From: Variovorax sp. | GTDB lineage: Bacteria > Pseudomonadota > Gammaproteobacteria > Burkholderiales > Burkholderiaceae_C | Direction: 5' to 3' | DNA length: 51,727 nucleotides | NCBI GenBank assembly: GCA_004210915.1 | Contig: SEGS01000016.1 | Location: forward strand, 1 to 51,727 | Part shown: positions 34,545 to 45,314 of the stretch, piece by piece | How the letters are laid out: every line of letters starts with the position of its first letter | How positions within the stretch are numbered: the first letter of the stretch is position 1 | Translations under genes and position numbers: made by a program | The notes under the pieces: model-generated | The model's database searches: none | The model's input: the letters and a program-made list of their open reading frames with translations, nothing else | Told to the model about the DNA's origin: nothing

Positions 34545-36161
34545 TCACTCCGGGTCCGGCGCAGGCTGATCCTTCAGTTCAGCAAACTTCGCCGCCATCG
34601 TCGGGTTGCCCCGGGTCAGCTTCTTGATCGTGAGGTCTTCCGCCTTGTCGTTCGCGAGCCGCAGGTTGTTGGCCGACTTGTGAAGCGCCTCTTTTGTTTT
34701 CTCCAGGTCCTTGATGGCGTCGTCGATTCGCTTGATGGCGTCCTCGAAACCGTCGGAGGCGAGGCGCCAGTTGCGTCCAAACGCTGTCTTGAAGTCGCCC
34801 AGCTGTGTCTCGAACTGGGTGATGTCGAGGTTCTGCGCCTTGACCAGCGCCAGCTCTGACTTGTAGGCGAGTGACTTCATCGCGGCGTTGCGCAACAGCG
34901 TGATCATGGGAATGAAAAACTGCGGCCGGACGATGTACATCTTCGGATAGCGGTGGAACACGTCGACGATCCCGCTGTTGTACAACTCGCTCTCGGGTTC
35001 CAGCAGGGAAACCATCACCGCGTACTCGCAGCCTTTTTCCGTGCGGTCCTTGTCCAGTTCCTTGAAGAAATCCTCGTTCTTCTTTTTGGTGGCGGTCGCA
35101 TCGCTCTCGTTCTTCATCTCGAACATGATGGAGACGATTTCCGTGCCATCGGCCTCCAGGTCGCGGAAGATGTAGTCACCTTTGCTGCCGCCGTGCGCAT
35201 CGTTGTCCTTTTCGAAATACGCCCTCGGGAAGGCGGTCGCGCGGATACGGTTGAATTCGATTTCGCAATGCTGCTCCAGGGTTTCGCCAACCATTTTGGT
35301 CGACAGCCGCGCCTTCATGTCCCGCAGGCGTTCGATCGCGTCATCGCGGTCCCTGATCTGGGTTTCGTATTTTTCTTTCAGCGATTTCTCGGCGAGGTGT
35401 TTTTCAAGTTCAACGCGTTGCAAGCCGTTCTTCAATTCATCCCGCTCTTTTTCAACGAGGCCGACCGCTTCCGTGACGGCCAGCTTGTGCGTGGTGTGGC
35501 TGGCTTCAAGTGTCGCTTTCAACTGCTGGATCTCGGCTTCTTTTGTGGCCGCGACCTTCTGCAGCTCGTTCGCGAGTTGGGCCTCCGCCAGCCTGGAAGC
35601 GGACTCGTGATCGTGCCGCGCCTGCACGAGTTCACTGGCGAGCAGGTCGCGCTTCTTGTCGGCAGCACTGAGGGCTTCTGCAACCGCGAGCTTGCGCGCA
35701 GCCTCTGCGGCATCGATTCGGGCCTTCAGCTCCTGGACCTCTGCTGCCTTCGTGGCGGCAACTTTCTGCACCTCGCTCGCCAGCGTAGCCTCGGCCAGCC
35801 GCGATGCAGCCAGCTGGTCGTGCCTGGCCTGCTCGAGCGCATTGCCCAGCGCATCACGTTCTTTTTCCACCGCACCCAGGGCTTCGGCCACTGCGAGCTT
35901 GCGGGCGACGTCGCCGGCATCCAGCCTCGCCTTCAAGTCCTGGATTTCAGCGTCCTTGAGCGACGCGGCCTTTTGCGATTCGCTGGCGACCCGGGCTTGC
36001 GCAAGTTCGATTGCGTTCTGCTTGTCCTGCTCGGCAAGCGCCAGACGGTCGTGCAACTGCTTGTCGAAATCGCTGTCGCGAACCTGTTTGAGGATGTCTG
36101 CGTAGCCGGCCTCGTCGATCTTGAAGGCCTTGCTGCAATGCGGGCAGATGATTTCGTGCAT
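34545..36161 (-). CDS. DUF2130 protein: zinc ribbon, long coiled coil, nuclease-like core
   Basis: The product is 538 residues. It begins with a CPHCSKAF zinc-knuckle-like motif, then a coiled coil over residues about 25-300, and the DUF2130 core (about 300-500). The core shows a PD-(D/E)XK-like pattern, with D329 in GDYIFRD and E348-M-K350 in MFEMKNES. The coiled coil contains three tandem 69-residue repeats (58-126, 127-195, 196-about 264). The function is unknown; a DNA-processing role is inferred from the fold. It is convergent with the FmdB gene. ATG 36161 has no competing start. Confidence 0.85.
   Translation of the reverse strand: MHEIICPHCSKAFKIDEAGYADILKQVRDSDFDKQLHDRLALAEQDKQNAIELAQARVASESQKAASLKDAEIQDLKARLDAGDVARKLAVAEALGAVEKERDALGNALEQARHDQLAASRLAEATLASEVQKVAATKAAEVQELKARIDAAEAARKLAVAEALSAADKKRDLLASELVQARHDHESASRLAEAQLANELQKVAATKEAEIQQLKATLEASHTTHKLAVTEAVGLVEKERDELKNGLQRVELEKHLAEKSLKEKYETQIRDRDDAIERLRDMKARLSTKMVGETLEQHCEIEFNRIRATAFPRAYFEKDNDAHGGSKGDYIFRDLEADGTEIVSIMFEMKNESDATATKKKNEDFFKELDKDRTEKGCEYAVMVSLLEPESELYNSGIVDVFHRYPKMYIVRPQFFIPMITLLRNAAMKSLAYKSELALVKAQNLDITQFETQLGDFKTAFGRNWRLASDGFEDAIKRIDDAIKDLEKTKEALHKSANNLRLANDKAEDLTIKKLTRGNPTMAAKFAELKDQPAPDPE
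35370..35990 (-). repeat. Three tandem 207-bp (69-codon) repeats inside the DUF2130 gene
   Basis: Copies encode [24 protein letters not shown] units followed by [20 protein letters not shown] and ARHD..ASRLAEA. The first two are close; the third diverges toward its end. They lie in the coiled-coil arm. The period of 69 is almost 70, a multiple of the heptad. Confidence 0.8.
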
Positions 36162-36302
36162 GACGGTTGATGTTCCTTGTCTTGACCGCGAGTTCTGCGG
36201 GTCTGTCGCCGCGTGGACCTGTTGCCCTTGCGGAGTTGAGCGACTTTAACAACGTCACCAGTTTGTCAGCGCGGTCAACGCACGTTGCGCCCCGCTACCC
36301 AC

Positions 36303-37169
36303 TCAAAGATTCGGCAGCATCGCCTCCATCTCGGCTGCGAATTCGCGTACCACGGCGGGCGGCCGCGCCAGGTCGAATTTCAAGGTCAGGCCCACCGATG
36401 GCAGCTCGGGCAGCGTCGCCGATGGCGGCAGGATTTGCAGGTCTGCCGGTACGGCCGCACGGGTCAGCACGGCGATCGCCTGACCCGAACGCACCACCGC
36501 CGTCAGGCCCGACAAACTGCCGCTGGCATACGCAATGCGATAGGGCACGCGGGCGGTGTCGAGCGCACTGCACGCCGCCTGGTAATCGAGCGCATCGGGG
36601 TCGGTCAGCGCCAGTTGCAGGGGCGCCATCTGCAGGGCGTTGTCGCCGGGCTTGCCGACCCAGACCAGCGGCTCCTGGCGAATGACACGGGCGAGCGGCC
36701 GGCCGTCGCCGGGCAGGCTGGTGGAGATCAGCGCCAGGTCGAGCGCGTGGGACTTCACGCGGTCCAGCAGACGCGGCGTTGGCGCGCACAGCACCTCGAC
36801 GAACACCTGCGGATGCCGCACCGCGAAACCGCGCAACAGATGCGGCAGGAAAGCCGCGGCGTAGTCGTCCGGGCAACCGAAGCGAATCGTGCCCGACAGT
36901 CCGGCACCGGAAATCTGCGCCAGCGCCTCGTCGTGCGACCGCAGGATGCTGCGTGCGTGCACCAGCAGCCGCTCGCCATGCAGCGTCAGCGTGACGCCGC
37001 GCCCGGTGCGGTTGAGCAGCGGCTGGCTGACGAGTTCTTCGAGCTTCTGCACCTGCATGCTGACAGCGGCTTGCGTCCGGCCGATGGTCGCTGCGGCGCG
37101 TCCCAGCGTATGCGATTCGGCGATGGCGACGAAGGTGCGGAGCAGGTCGATGTCGAGGTTGCGAGCCAT
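36303..37169 (-). CDS. dgdR: LysR family regulator, probably of dgdA
   Basis: The product is 288 residues. The HTH is seen in DIDLLRTFVAIAESHTLGRA and RTQAAVSMQVQKLEELVSQ; the effector domain follows (IRFGCPDDYAAAFLPHLL). It is divergent from a gene that closely matches the dialkylglycine decarboxylase of Burkholderia cepacia, where dgdR is the divergent LysR regulator, so the same role is assigned by synteny. The 142-base intergenic region is AT-rich (37195-37245), as expected for a shared promoter. Confidence 0.85.
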   Translation of the reverse strand: MARNLDIDLLRTFVAIAESHTLGRAAATIGRTQAAVSMQVQKLEELVSQPLLNRTGRGVTLTLHGERLLVHARSILRSHDEALAQISGAGLSGTIRFGCPDDYAAAFLPHLLRGFAVRHPQVFVEVLCAPTPRLLDRVKSHALDLALISTSLPGDGRPLARVIRQEPLVWVGKPGDNALQMAPLQLALTDPDALDYQAACSALDTARVPYRIAYASGSLSGLTAVVRSGQAIAVLTRAAVPADLQILPPSATLPELPSVGLTLKFDLARPPAVVREFAAEMEAMLPNL

Positions 37170-37260
37170 GGAAGAACTCCCTTGTTGAGGGCATCAGATT
37201 TGTTGATATCCGGTTTTAGAAATATTAGCTTTATTTGTAGGAGATGTTTGCGTAATCTGA

Positions 37261-38622
<1,362 letters not shown>

Positions 38623-38688
38623 TTTCGCGCGTGGCCCGGACCTGAGGGGTATTCGCGGCTGCGCGGCGGTTTTTGGCTAGGATGGGTA

Positions 38689-40089
38689 ATGAAATCCTTG
38701 TCCACATTCCGATCCGCGCTGGCAACTGCACTGGCTGTCGGGCTCCTCGCGACCGCACCGGCACACGCCGCCGGCAACACCGACCCGCTCACCGACATCC
38801 TGTCGACCCCCGGCAGCGCAGGCCTGGGCGCCATCACCCGCATCGAGCAGTCGCCTTACGAGGGCGCCGGCGTGCGTTACGACCTGCTGCCGCTGTATTT
38901 GTACGAAGGCGACCGGTTTTTCCTGCACGCCAACCGCGGCGGCATCAAGCTGCTGCATGACGACACGCAGCGCGTCGATGTCTTCGTCGAGCAGCGCCTG
39001 GAAGGTTTTCCGCCCGACAACCTGCCCTCCAGCCTGCGCGGCATGGCGTCGCGTGATTCGGGCTTCGACCTCGGCTTGGCTTACCGCAACCGGCAATCCT
39101 GGGGCACGGTGCAGGCCGAACTGCTGCGCAACGTCGACAACACGTCGGAGGGCACCGAGTTCCGCCTCGCCTACACCTACGACTGGCGGTCCGGCCCGTG
39201 GATGCTGCGACCGAGCCTCAGCGTCGCGGTGCGTGACGCCAGGCTCAACAACTATTACTACGGCGTGCGTTCCAGCGAAGCCCTGCCCGGCCGCCCGGCG
39301 TATTCAGCCGGCGCAGGCACCGACGTCTCGCTCGGCCTGTACGGCTCCTACGACCTGTCCCGGCGCTGGCGGCTGCTGGCGGGTGTTTCGGCCACCCGCC
39401 TGGACAGCAGCGTCACCAACAGCCCGGTCGTGCGCGGCGGCATCCTCCCGGCGGTGTATGCCGGCGCGGTCTACGACTTTGGCGGCCACAAAAGGGAGTG
39501 GGCCGAAGAAAGTTCGCCGACCTACTTCAAGCTGCTGTACGGCAAGGCGACCGAAGACGGCTGCCACCTCGCCAAAATCATCACGGCGCGCTGCTTTTCC
39601 ACCGCCCAAAACAACGCCACCAGCATCACTGGCATCCAGGTCGGAAAGCCCTTCATCAACCAGCTCAATGGCTGGCCGCTCGACTTTGCTGGCTACGTCG
39701 GCCTGACGCACCACAACGAGCGCGGCCTGCAGGACAACAGCCTGCAGCTCGACTTGTTCATGAAGGCGATCTACTCAGGCTTTCCGTGGAGCGACCGCGT
39801 GAACACCCGGCTTGGGCTGGGCGTCGGCGTGTCGGTGGCGCAACGCGTACCGTACACCGAGGTGTCGAGCCAGACCGCCAACGGCCAGGCGGCTTCCAAG
39901 GTGCTCAACTTCCTCGACCCGACCATTGACTTCAGCGTCGGCGACCTGATGGGCGTGCGCTCGCTGAAAGACACCTACCTCGGCTTCGGCGTCTCGCATC
40001 GTTCGGGTATTTTTGGCTCGTCGCGCCTGTTGGGCAACGTCAACGGCGGCTCGAACTATATCTACACGTATATCGAAACCGCGCTTTAA
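38689..40089 (+). CDS. MipA/OmpV-like outer-membrane protein with extra C-terminal barrel-like region
   Basis: The product is 466 residues with a signal peptide (cleavage after about residue 27 at AHA). The first about 270 residues resemble the MipA/OmpV family (GAGVRYDLLPLYLYEG, FGGHKREW end). MipA alone is about 250 residues. The other about 190 residues add amphipathic beta-strand patterns and end in NYIYTYIETAL, with GVSHRSGIFGSSRLLG. The protein may be an elongated barrel or two barrels. It is convergent with mnmA (16-base gap). Confidence 0.75.
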   Translation: MKSLSTFRSALATALAVGLLATAPAHAAGNTDPLTDILSTPGSAGLGAITRIEQSPYEGAGVRYDLLPLYLYEGDRFFLHANRGGIKLLHDDTQRVDVFVEQRLEGFPPDNLPSSLRGMASRDSGFDLGLAYRNRQSWGTVQAELLRNVDNTSEGTEFRLAYTYDWRSGPWMLRPSLSVAVRDARLNNYYYGVRSSEALPGRPAYSAGAGTDVSLGLYGSYDLSRRWRLLAGVSATRLDSSVTNSPVVRGGILPAVYAGAVYDFGGHKREWAEESSPTYFKLLYGKATEDGCHLAKIITARCFSTAQNNATSITGIQVGKPFINQLNGWPLDFAGYVGLTHHNERGLQDNSLQLDLFMKAIYSGFPWSDRVNTRLGLGVGVSVAQRVPYTEVSSQTANGQAASKVLNFLDPTIDFSVGDLMGVRSLKDTYLGFGVSHRSGIFGSSRLLGNVNGGSNYIYTYIETAL

Positions 40090-40105
40090 AACTGCCCCGG
40101 TCGGA

Positions 40106-41287
40106 TCAGGTCCCAGCCGGGACGTTGCTCGACGCGATCACGCCGCCGCCCAAACAAACATCGCCGTCGTACAGAACGGCAGATTGGCCCGGCGTCACCG
40201 CCCATTGCGCGTCCTCGAAGCGCAGCTCGCAGCTGTCGATCGTCGAGGCCAGGACGTCGCACGTTGCATCCGCCTGGCGGTAACGGGTCTTGGCGGCAAT
40301 GCGGCCGCTGGCTGGCGCGGTGCCGGCGACCCAGCTGCAATCCTGGGCCGTCAGCACCGTTGACTGCAGCCAGGGGTGGTCGTGGCCCTGCACGACCCAG
40401 AGCGTGTTGGTCTGCAGGTCCTTGCGGGCGACGAACCACGGCTCGTGCTCGCCTGCGCCGCGCAGGCCGCTCGCCTGGATCGCTTTCAATTCAGCGCCGC
40501 GCGCCTTCACGCCGCCGATGCCCAGACCCTGGCGCTGGCCCAGCGTGTAAAAACTCAGTCCAAAGTGTTCGCCGAGCACCCGGCCCTGGTCGTTTTTGAT
40601 CGGCCCAGGTGCCTTGGCGATGTAGCGGTTCAAAAAGTCGCGGAATGGCCTTTCGCCGATGAAACAGATGCCGGTCGAATCTTTTTTCTTCGCGTTCGGC
40701 AGGCCGATCTCGTCCGCGATGCGGCGCACCTCGGTCTTTTTCAGCTCGCCGACGGGGAACAGCGTCTTCGACAGCTGTGCCTGGTTGAGGCGGTGCAAAA
40801 AGTAGCTCTGGTCCTTGGCCGGATCCAGGCCTTTGAGCAGTTCGTGCAGGCCGGTCGCCTCGTTGCGCCGCACGCGCGCGTAATGTCCCGTCGCAATTTT
40901 CTCGGCGCCCAGGCGCATGGCGTGGTCGAGGAAAGCCTTGAACTTGATCTCGGCGTTGCAGAGGATGTCCGGGTTTGGCGTGCGACCGGCCTGGTATTCG
41001 CGCAGGAATTCGGCGAACACACGGTCTTTGTAGTCGGCGGCGAAGTTGACGTGCTCGATCTCGATGCCGATCACGTCGGCGACGGCGGCGGCGTCCACGA
41101 AGTCGATGTTGGACGAGCAGAACTCGCTGTCGTCGTCGTCTTCCCAGTTCTTCATGAAGATGCCGATGACTTCATGGCCCTGCTGTTTGAGCAGGTGGGC
41201 AGTGACGGCCGAGTCGACGCCCCCGCTCAGGCCGACGACGATTCTTTGGTGTTCTGGATGTTTCCCGGAGGTGCCCGCTTGTTGCAT
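40106..41287 (-). CDS. mnmA: tRNA 2-thiouridine(34) synthase MnmA
   Basis: The product is 393 residues. The PP-loop is [10 protein letters not shown]; the catalytic Cys residues are in [12 protein letters not shown] and TGICFIGER; the C-terminal domain carries [14 protein letters not shown]. It activates U34 in tRNA Lys, Glu and Gln and inserts sulfur. It follows a NUDIX gene on the same strand by 51 bases, as nudJ-mnmA in E. coli. Confidence 0.97.
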   Translation of the reverse strand: MQQAGTSGKHPEHQRIVVGLSGGVDSAVTAHLLKQQGHEVIGIFMKNWEDDDDSEFCSSNIDFVDAAAVADVIGIEIEHVNFAADYKDRVFAEFLREYQAGRTPNPDILCNAEIKFKAFLDHAMRLGAEKIATGHYARVRRNEATGLHELLKGLDPAKDQSYFLHRLNQAQLSKTLFPVGELKKTEVRRIADEIGLPNAKKKDSTGICFIGERPFRDFLNRYIAKAPGPIKNDQGRVLGEHFGLSFYTLGQRQGLGIGGVKARGAELKAIQASGLRGAGEHEPWFVARKDLQTNTLWVVQGHDHPWLQSTVLTAQDCSWVAGTAPASGRIAAKTRYRQADATCDVLASTIDSCELRFEDAQWAVTPGQSAVLYDGDVCLGGGVIASSNVPAGT

Positions 41288-41338
41288 CCGGCTATTTTAG
41301 GTTTCGGCGCTTGCCCTTGAGGCGGGGGGGCTTACAGC

Positions 41339-41902
41339 TCAGGCGCTGGCAAGGGCCGGCTGCGGGTCGAGCGCCTCGACTTCGCCAAATGCGTGCTTGT
41401 AGACACTCGGGTCGATGGTGAGCAAATCCAGCGGAAAACGCTTTCCGGCCAGGTAATCGTCCAGACAGGTCAGCAGCAGGGGGCTGCGGTGCATGTGAGC
41501 GCACGCTCTGATCTCGGCCTCTGTCAGCCAGACCGCCCGCACGATACCTTCATCCAGCGGCTGGCCGACGGCATGCGCACCCAGTTCGCCGCAAAAAGTA
41601 AAGCGCATGTAGGTGACGTCCGTGGCATGCAAATCGCCGGGATTGCCGCTGGGCGTGCGTTCGAAGCGGGTCATGTAGACGCCGACAAGGGCGGTCGGCT
41701 TGAAGTGGAAGGCGGTTTCTTCCAGCGTCTCGCGTACGCAGCCTTCATACGGGCTTTCGCCCGGGTCGAGGTGGCCGGCCGGGTTGTTCAGCTTCAGGCC
41801 GTCACGCGTCTGCTCTTCGACCAGCAGGAATTTTTGCTGCCCGTCGACCGTGCTTTCGATCACTGCAGCCACGGTGACGTTGGGCTTCCATCGTGTATTC
41901 AT
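41339..41902 (-). CDS. nudJ: NUDIX hydrolase, NudJ-like
   Basis: The product is 187 residues. The NUDIX box is seen as GHLDPGESPYEGCVRETLEETAF, shown here only by its ends: GHLDPGES and RETLEETAF. The N-terminal MNTRWKPNVTVAAVIE matches NudJ/YmfB, which hydrolyses nucleoside tri- and diphosphates and thiamine pyrophosphate precursors. ATG 41902 is chosen for that N-terminus. The link to mnmA supports the assignment. Confidence 0.88.
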   Translation of the reverse strand: MNTRWKPNVTVAAVIESTVDGQQKFLLVEEQTRDGLKLNNPAGHLDPGESPYEGCVRETLEETAFHFKPTALVGVYMTRFERTPSGNPGDLHATDVTYMRFTFCGELGAHAVGQPLDEGIVRAVWLTEAEIRACAHMHRSPLLLTCLDDYLAGKRFPLDLLTIDPSVYKHAFGEVEALDPQPALASA

Positions 41903-42092
41903 GCGCGAGATTATCTGTGGGATGAACATCCGGCGGTCCACCCGGATGGCCTCAGCCTGCGTAAATCCGTGCAGCTGTGGCGCAATCGCATCGCCCCACC
42001 GCGGAGAATACGCGGAATGTTGAAATGGTCGCGCTGGAGGCCTGCTCCTGCCCTCCCTATACTGTGACGTCCACTTTCAGGGAGTACACCGG

Positions 42093-42239
42093 ATGAACGC
42101 AGACAAGAACAACCCGACGTCAGGCAACGGCGGCTTCTGGACCACTGTTTTCAAGGCCGAAGCGCTGGTTCAGATCGTGTGGGCGGTGGTCATCGGCGTG
42201 GTCGCGGTGACCGCGATCATCGTTTTCGGCGGCAAGTAG
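42093..42239 (+). CDS. Small single-span membrane protein (48 residues)
   Basis: ATG 42093 to TAG 42239 encodes 48 residues: a hydrophilic start (MNADKNNPTSGNGGFW), then one membrane helix (about residues 24-46, IVWAVVIGVVAVTAIIVF) ending in GGK. AGGGAG at 42079-42084 is a fair ribosome site. GC-rich third positions support coding. I do not recognise a family. It stands alone between the NUDIX gene (divergent) and a LysR gene (convergent). Confidence 0.65.
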   Translation: MNADKNNPTSGNGGFWTTVFKAEALVQIVWAVVIGVVAVTAIIVFGGK

Positions 42240-42285
42240 ACGTTTTTGCCCTGCAAAGTCTTTTCCACTGGCCGCTGAAGCGCCG

Positions 42286-43284
42286 TCAGACCGCCAGCGC
42301 GAACCCTTTGGTCATGTGTTGCCGCAGGTGCTCGATCAGGTATTGCACCGATTTCGGCACCTGGTTTGACCACGGGCGGATCGCGTAGATCCGTTGGCCG
42401 AAAAAACCGTCGACCTCCCAATTCGGCAGGACGCGCACCAGCTGTGGGTTCGGCCCCTGCGTGGTCCCGGGCGGAACGCTGAAGTCGGGCAGCAAACCGA
42501 TGCCCACGCCGGCCAGCAGTGCTTCGCGCAAGACCTCGCTGTTGTTGGCCTTGAGCGAGCCGCTGATGCCGACACCGACCGGTGCGTCTGCCGTTGCGGC
42601 TGCTGCTGTTCCTGCTGATTTCGCCGACTTCGCCGGTTTGCGGCCCGGTTGAAGGATGAAGCTCCAGGTTTGCGCCTGGTTGCCGCGCAGGTATTGCAGG
42701 CAGTTGTGCGACGCCAGCTCGGCCGGGTGCGACGGGGTGCCGCGCCGCGCCAGGTACTCAGGGCTCGCCAGCAGCACCGCACGGGTCTCGCACAGCACCC
42801 AGGCGACGTGGGTTTCAGGCGGTGCCTGGGTGTGGCGAATCGCCAGGTCGAAACCCTCGTTGGCCAGCGTGACGAAACGGTCCGTCAGCTCCAGCTCGAT
42901 GTGGATATCAGGGTAGATCTTGAGGAAACTGGCGACCAGCGGCATCAGGTGCTGGCGCCCCAGCGCGACAGGTGCGGTCACCCGGATCAAGCCACGCGGC
43001 GCGCCGACCAGGTCGCGCACCGCCGTATAACTTTCGCTGATGCGGTTGAACGCTGGCTGCATCTCATTGACCAGTTGCTGGCCGGCTTCGGTCAGCGAGA
43101 CCGACCGGGTCGTGCGCCGCACCAGCGAGACGCCGGCCGCCCTTTCGAGCTCGCTGACACGCATGCTGGCCGACGCCTTGGACATGCCGAGACGGCGCGC
43201 GGTTTCGGTGAAGCTGCGGGTCGCGGCCAGCACGGTGAGCAGGTGAAGGTCGGCGACAAGTGGCGAAAGCTGGTCTGAGGACAT
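42286..43284 (-). CDS. LysR family transcriptional regulator
   Basis: The product is 332 residues, longer than usual because of an Ala/Lys-rich insertion in the effector domain (KPAKSAKSAGTAAAATADAP, about residues 210-232). The HTH is LHLLTVLAATRSFTETARRL and SKASASMRVSELERAAG. ATG 43284 is the family start. It is divergent from mmsA, with two adjacent palindromes between them, and probably controls mmsA. Confidence 0.9.
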   Translation of the reverse strand: MSSDQLSPLVADLHLLTVLAATRSFTETARRLGMSKASASMRVSELERAAGVSLVRRTTRSVSLTEAGQQLVNEMQPAFNRISESYTAVRDLVGAPRGLIRVTAPVALGRQHLMPLVASFLKIYPDIHIELELTDRFVTLANEGFDLAIRHTQAPPETHVAWVLCETRAVLLASPEYLARRGTPSHPAELASHNCLQYLRGNQAQTWSFILQPGRKPAKSAKSAGTAAAATADAPVGVGISGSLKANNSEVLREALLAGVGIGLLPDFSVPPGTTQGPNPQLVRVLPNWEVDGFFGQRIYAIRPWSNQVPKSVQYLIEHLRQHMTKGFALAV

Positions 43285-43309
43285 GGTGCTGTTTGCAGAT
43301 AAAGCATAA

Positions 43310-43339
43310 GTTGGCGTCAACTGTTCAGCATTATGAACA
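43310..43339. promoter_or_regulatory. Two adjacent palindromes in the lysR-mmsA promoter
   Basis: GTTGGCGTCAAC (43310-43321) is followed directly by TGTTCAGCATTATGAACA (43322-43339), whose 6-base arms are perfect. The second contains the T-N11-A spacing of LysR sites. They lie 26-55 bases upstream of the LysR start and are likely its operators. Confidence 0.6.
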
Positions 43340-43484
43340 ATGTAATCACGAATAAGGGAGTTATCAAAGCGCGTGGTGCGCCCTAGACTTCGGCCAGATA
43401 CCTGCCCTTGCCGCCGCGGCCCTGTCTGGCTTTGCCTGCAGCGCGGCTGTCACCCGATTCAATCGTCACCGTTCAAGGATCCAC

Positions 43485-45008
43485 ATGTCGTCACCGTCCA
43501 CCGCTCCCGCCGCCATCGGCCATTACGTCAACGGAAAAACCGTTCCCGGCACCGGCCGCAGCCAGGATGTCTTCAACCCCGCCACCGGTGCGGTGTCGGG
43601 CAAGGTCGCACTGGCCAGCGCTTCCGATGTCGATGCTGCCGTCGCGGCCGCGCAAGCTGCTTTCCCGGCCTGGTCGGACATCCCGTCGATCCGCCGCGCC
43701 CGCGTGATGTTCAAGTTCCTCGAGCTGCTGAACCTGCACAAGGACAAACTTGCGCACATGATCACCGCCGAGCACGGCAAGGTCTTCACCGACGCGCAGG
43801 GCGAGGTCTCGCGCGGCATTGACATCGTCGAATTCGCCTGCGGCATACCGCAATTGCTGAAGGGCGATTTCACCGACCAGGTTTCCACCGGCATCGACAA
43901 CTGGACGTTGCGCCAGCCGCTGGGCGTGGTCGCCGGCATCACGCCGTTCAACTTCCCGGTGATGGTGCCGATGTGGATGTTCCCGGTCGCGATTGCCGCC
44001 GGCAACACCTTCGTGCTGAAGCCAAGCCCGATCGACCCGAGCGCGAGCCTCTTCATGGCTGAACTGCTGAAACAGGCGGGCCTGCCGGACGGCGTCTTCA
44101 ACGTCGTGCAGGGCGACAAGGAAGCCGTCGATGCGCTGCTGGTGCACCCGGACGTGAAGGCGATTTCTTTTGTCGGCTCCACACCGATCGCCAATTACAT
44201 CTACGAAACCGGCGCGCACCACGGCAAGCGCGTGCAGGCGCTGGGCGGCGCGAAGAATCACATGGTCGTCATGCCGGACGCCGACATCGACCAGGTGGTC
44301 GACGCGTTGATCGGCGCGGGTTACGGTTCGGCCGGCGAGCGCTGCATGGCGATCAGCGTCGCCGTGCTGGTTGGCGACGCAGCCGACAAGGTCATCCCGA
44401 AACTGCTCGAACGCACCAAGGCGCTGAAGGTGCTCAACGGTGAAAACCTGGAAGCAGAAATGGGCCCGATCGTCACGAAAGCCGCCCACGAACGCATCAC
44501 CGGCTACATCGCCCAGGGTGAAAAAGAAGGCGCGAAACTGCTGGTCGACGGTCGCGAGTTCAAGGGCGCGCGTGCCGGCGCCGGTTGCGACAACGGTTTC
44601 TGGATGGGCGGCACGCTGTTCGACCACGTCACGCCCGAGATGAGAATCTACAAGGAAGAAATCTTCGGCCCCGTGCTGTCCTGCGTACGTGTCGGCGATT
44701 TGAAGGAAGCCGTCGACCTGATCAACGCGCATGAATTCGGCAACGGCGTCAGCTGCTTCACCCGTGACGGCAACGTGGCGCGCGAATTCGGCCGCCGCAT
44801 CCAGGTCGGCATGGTCGGCATCAACGTGCCGATTCCGGTCCCGATGGCCTGGCACGGCTTCGGCGGCTGGAAGAAGAGCCTGTTCGGCGACATGCACGCG
44901 TATGGCGAAGAAGGCGTGCGCTTCTACACCAAGCAGAAGTCGATCATGCAGCGCTGGCCGGAAAGCATTGCCAAGGGCGCCGAGTTCGTGATGCCAACCG
45001 CCAAGTAG
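43485..45008 (+). CDS. mmsA: CoA-acylating methylmalonate-semialdehyde dehydrogenase
   Basis: The product is 507 residues. The aldehyde dehydrogenase fold shows [33 protein letters not shown] and [13 protein letters not shown]; the catalytic Cys287 is in [13 protein letters not shown]. These features mark the MmsA/IolA group, which converts methylmalonate or malonate semialdehyde with CoA to propionyl- or acetyl-CoA. Its substrates come from valine, thymine, uracil or beta-alanine. The stop is followed by an intergenic repeat. Confidence 0.95.
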   Translation: MSSPSTAPAAIGHYVNGKTVPGTGRSQDVFNPATGAVSGKVALASASDVDAAVAAAQAAFPAWSDIPSIRRARVMFKFLELLNLHKDKLAHMITAEHGKVFTDAQGEVSRGIDIVEFACGIPQLLKGDFTDQVSTGIDNWTLRQPLGVVAGITPFNFPVMVPMWMFPVAIAAGNTFVLKPSPIDPSASLFMAELLKQAGLPDGVFNVVQGDKEAVDALLVHPDVKAISFVGSTPIANYIYETGAHHGKRVQALGGAKNHMVVMPDADIDQVVDALIGAGYGSAGERCMAISVAVLVGDAADKVIPKLLERTKALKVLNGENLEAEMGPIVTKAAHERITGYIAQGEKEGAKLLVDGREFKGARAGAGCDNGFWMGGTLFDHVTPEMRIYKEEIFGPVLSCVRVGDLKEAVDLINAHEFGNGVSCFTRDGNVAREFGRRIQVGMVGINVPIPVPMAWHGFGGWKKSLFGDMHAYGEEGVRFYTKQKSIMQRWPESIAKGAEFVMPTAK

Positions 45009-45094
45009 AGCCCCCACGCTCCCCACTTCGTGTGGTTCGCTGCCCCCCGAGGGGGCTGCCCGCCTGCGGTCCGGCGAAGCCGGTCCCGCGGCTT
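45009..45094 (+). repeat. Dispersed intergenic repeat, copy A (after mmsA stop)
   Basis: The unit starts immediately after the stop with GCCCCCACGCTCCCCACT, then a GTGTGGTTCGCTGCC block, a CCCCC-GGGGG hairpin and a second hairpin CCGGCGAAGCCGG. It is the same element as at 50261-50345 and 51358-51727. The rest of the 306-base region up to pntA (45095-45314) holds no gene; it contains the pnt promoter region and the ribosome site GAGGAG at 45302-45307. Confidence 0.85.
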
Positions 45095-45314
45095 GTAGCG
45101 GTTGATTGGGGAGGGCTCGCTTCTTGTCTGAAGGATCGCCGTGCGTTGTGCGTGAATGCAAAGCATTAGGTGGCTAAAAGTGCGGAATGGCGCACGAAAT
45201 CGGCAAAAAAGTCATGTAAGCTAGCTGACAGGAATTGACCAGCTCGCGCCGGCTCACGGTCGCCGCGCCGGTCAGGGCTGTCCGCCAGAAGAACCATGCA
45301 CTGAGGAGAAACCC

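Noticed and set aside
43491..45161. Long open frame antisense to mmsA
   Set aside because: mmsA is full-length with catalytic Cys; antisense product lacks recognisable features.
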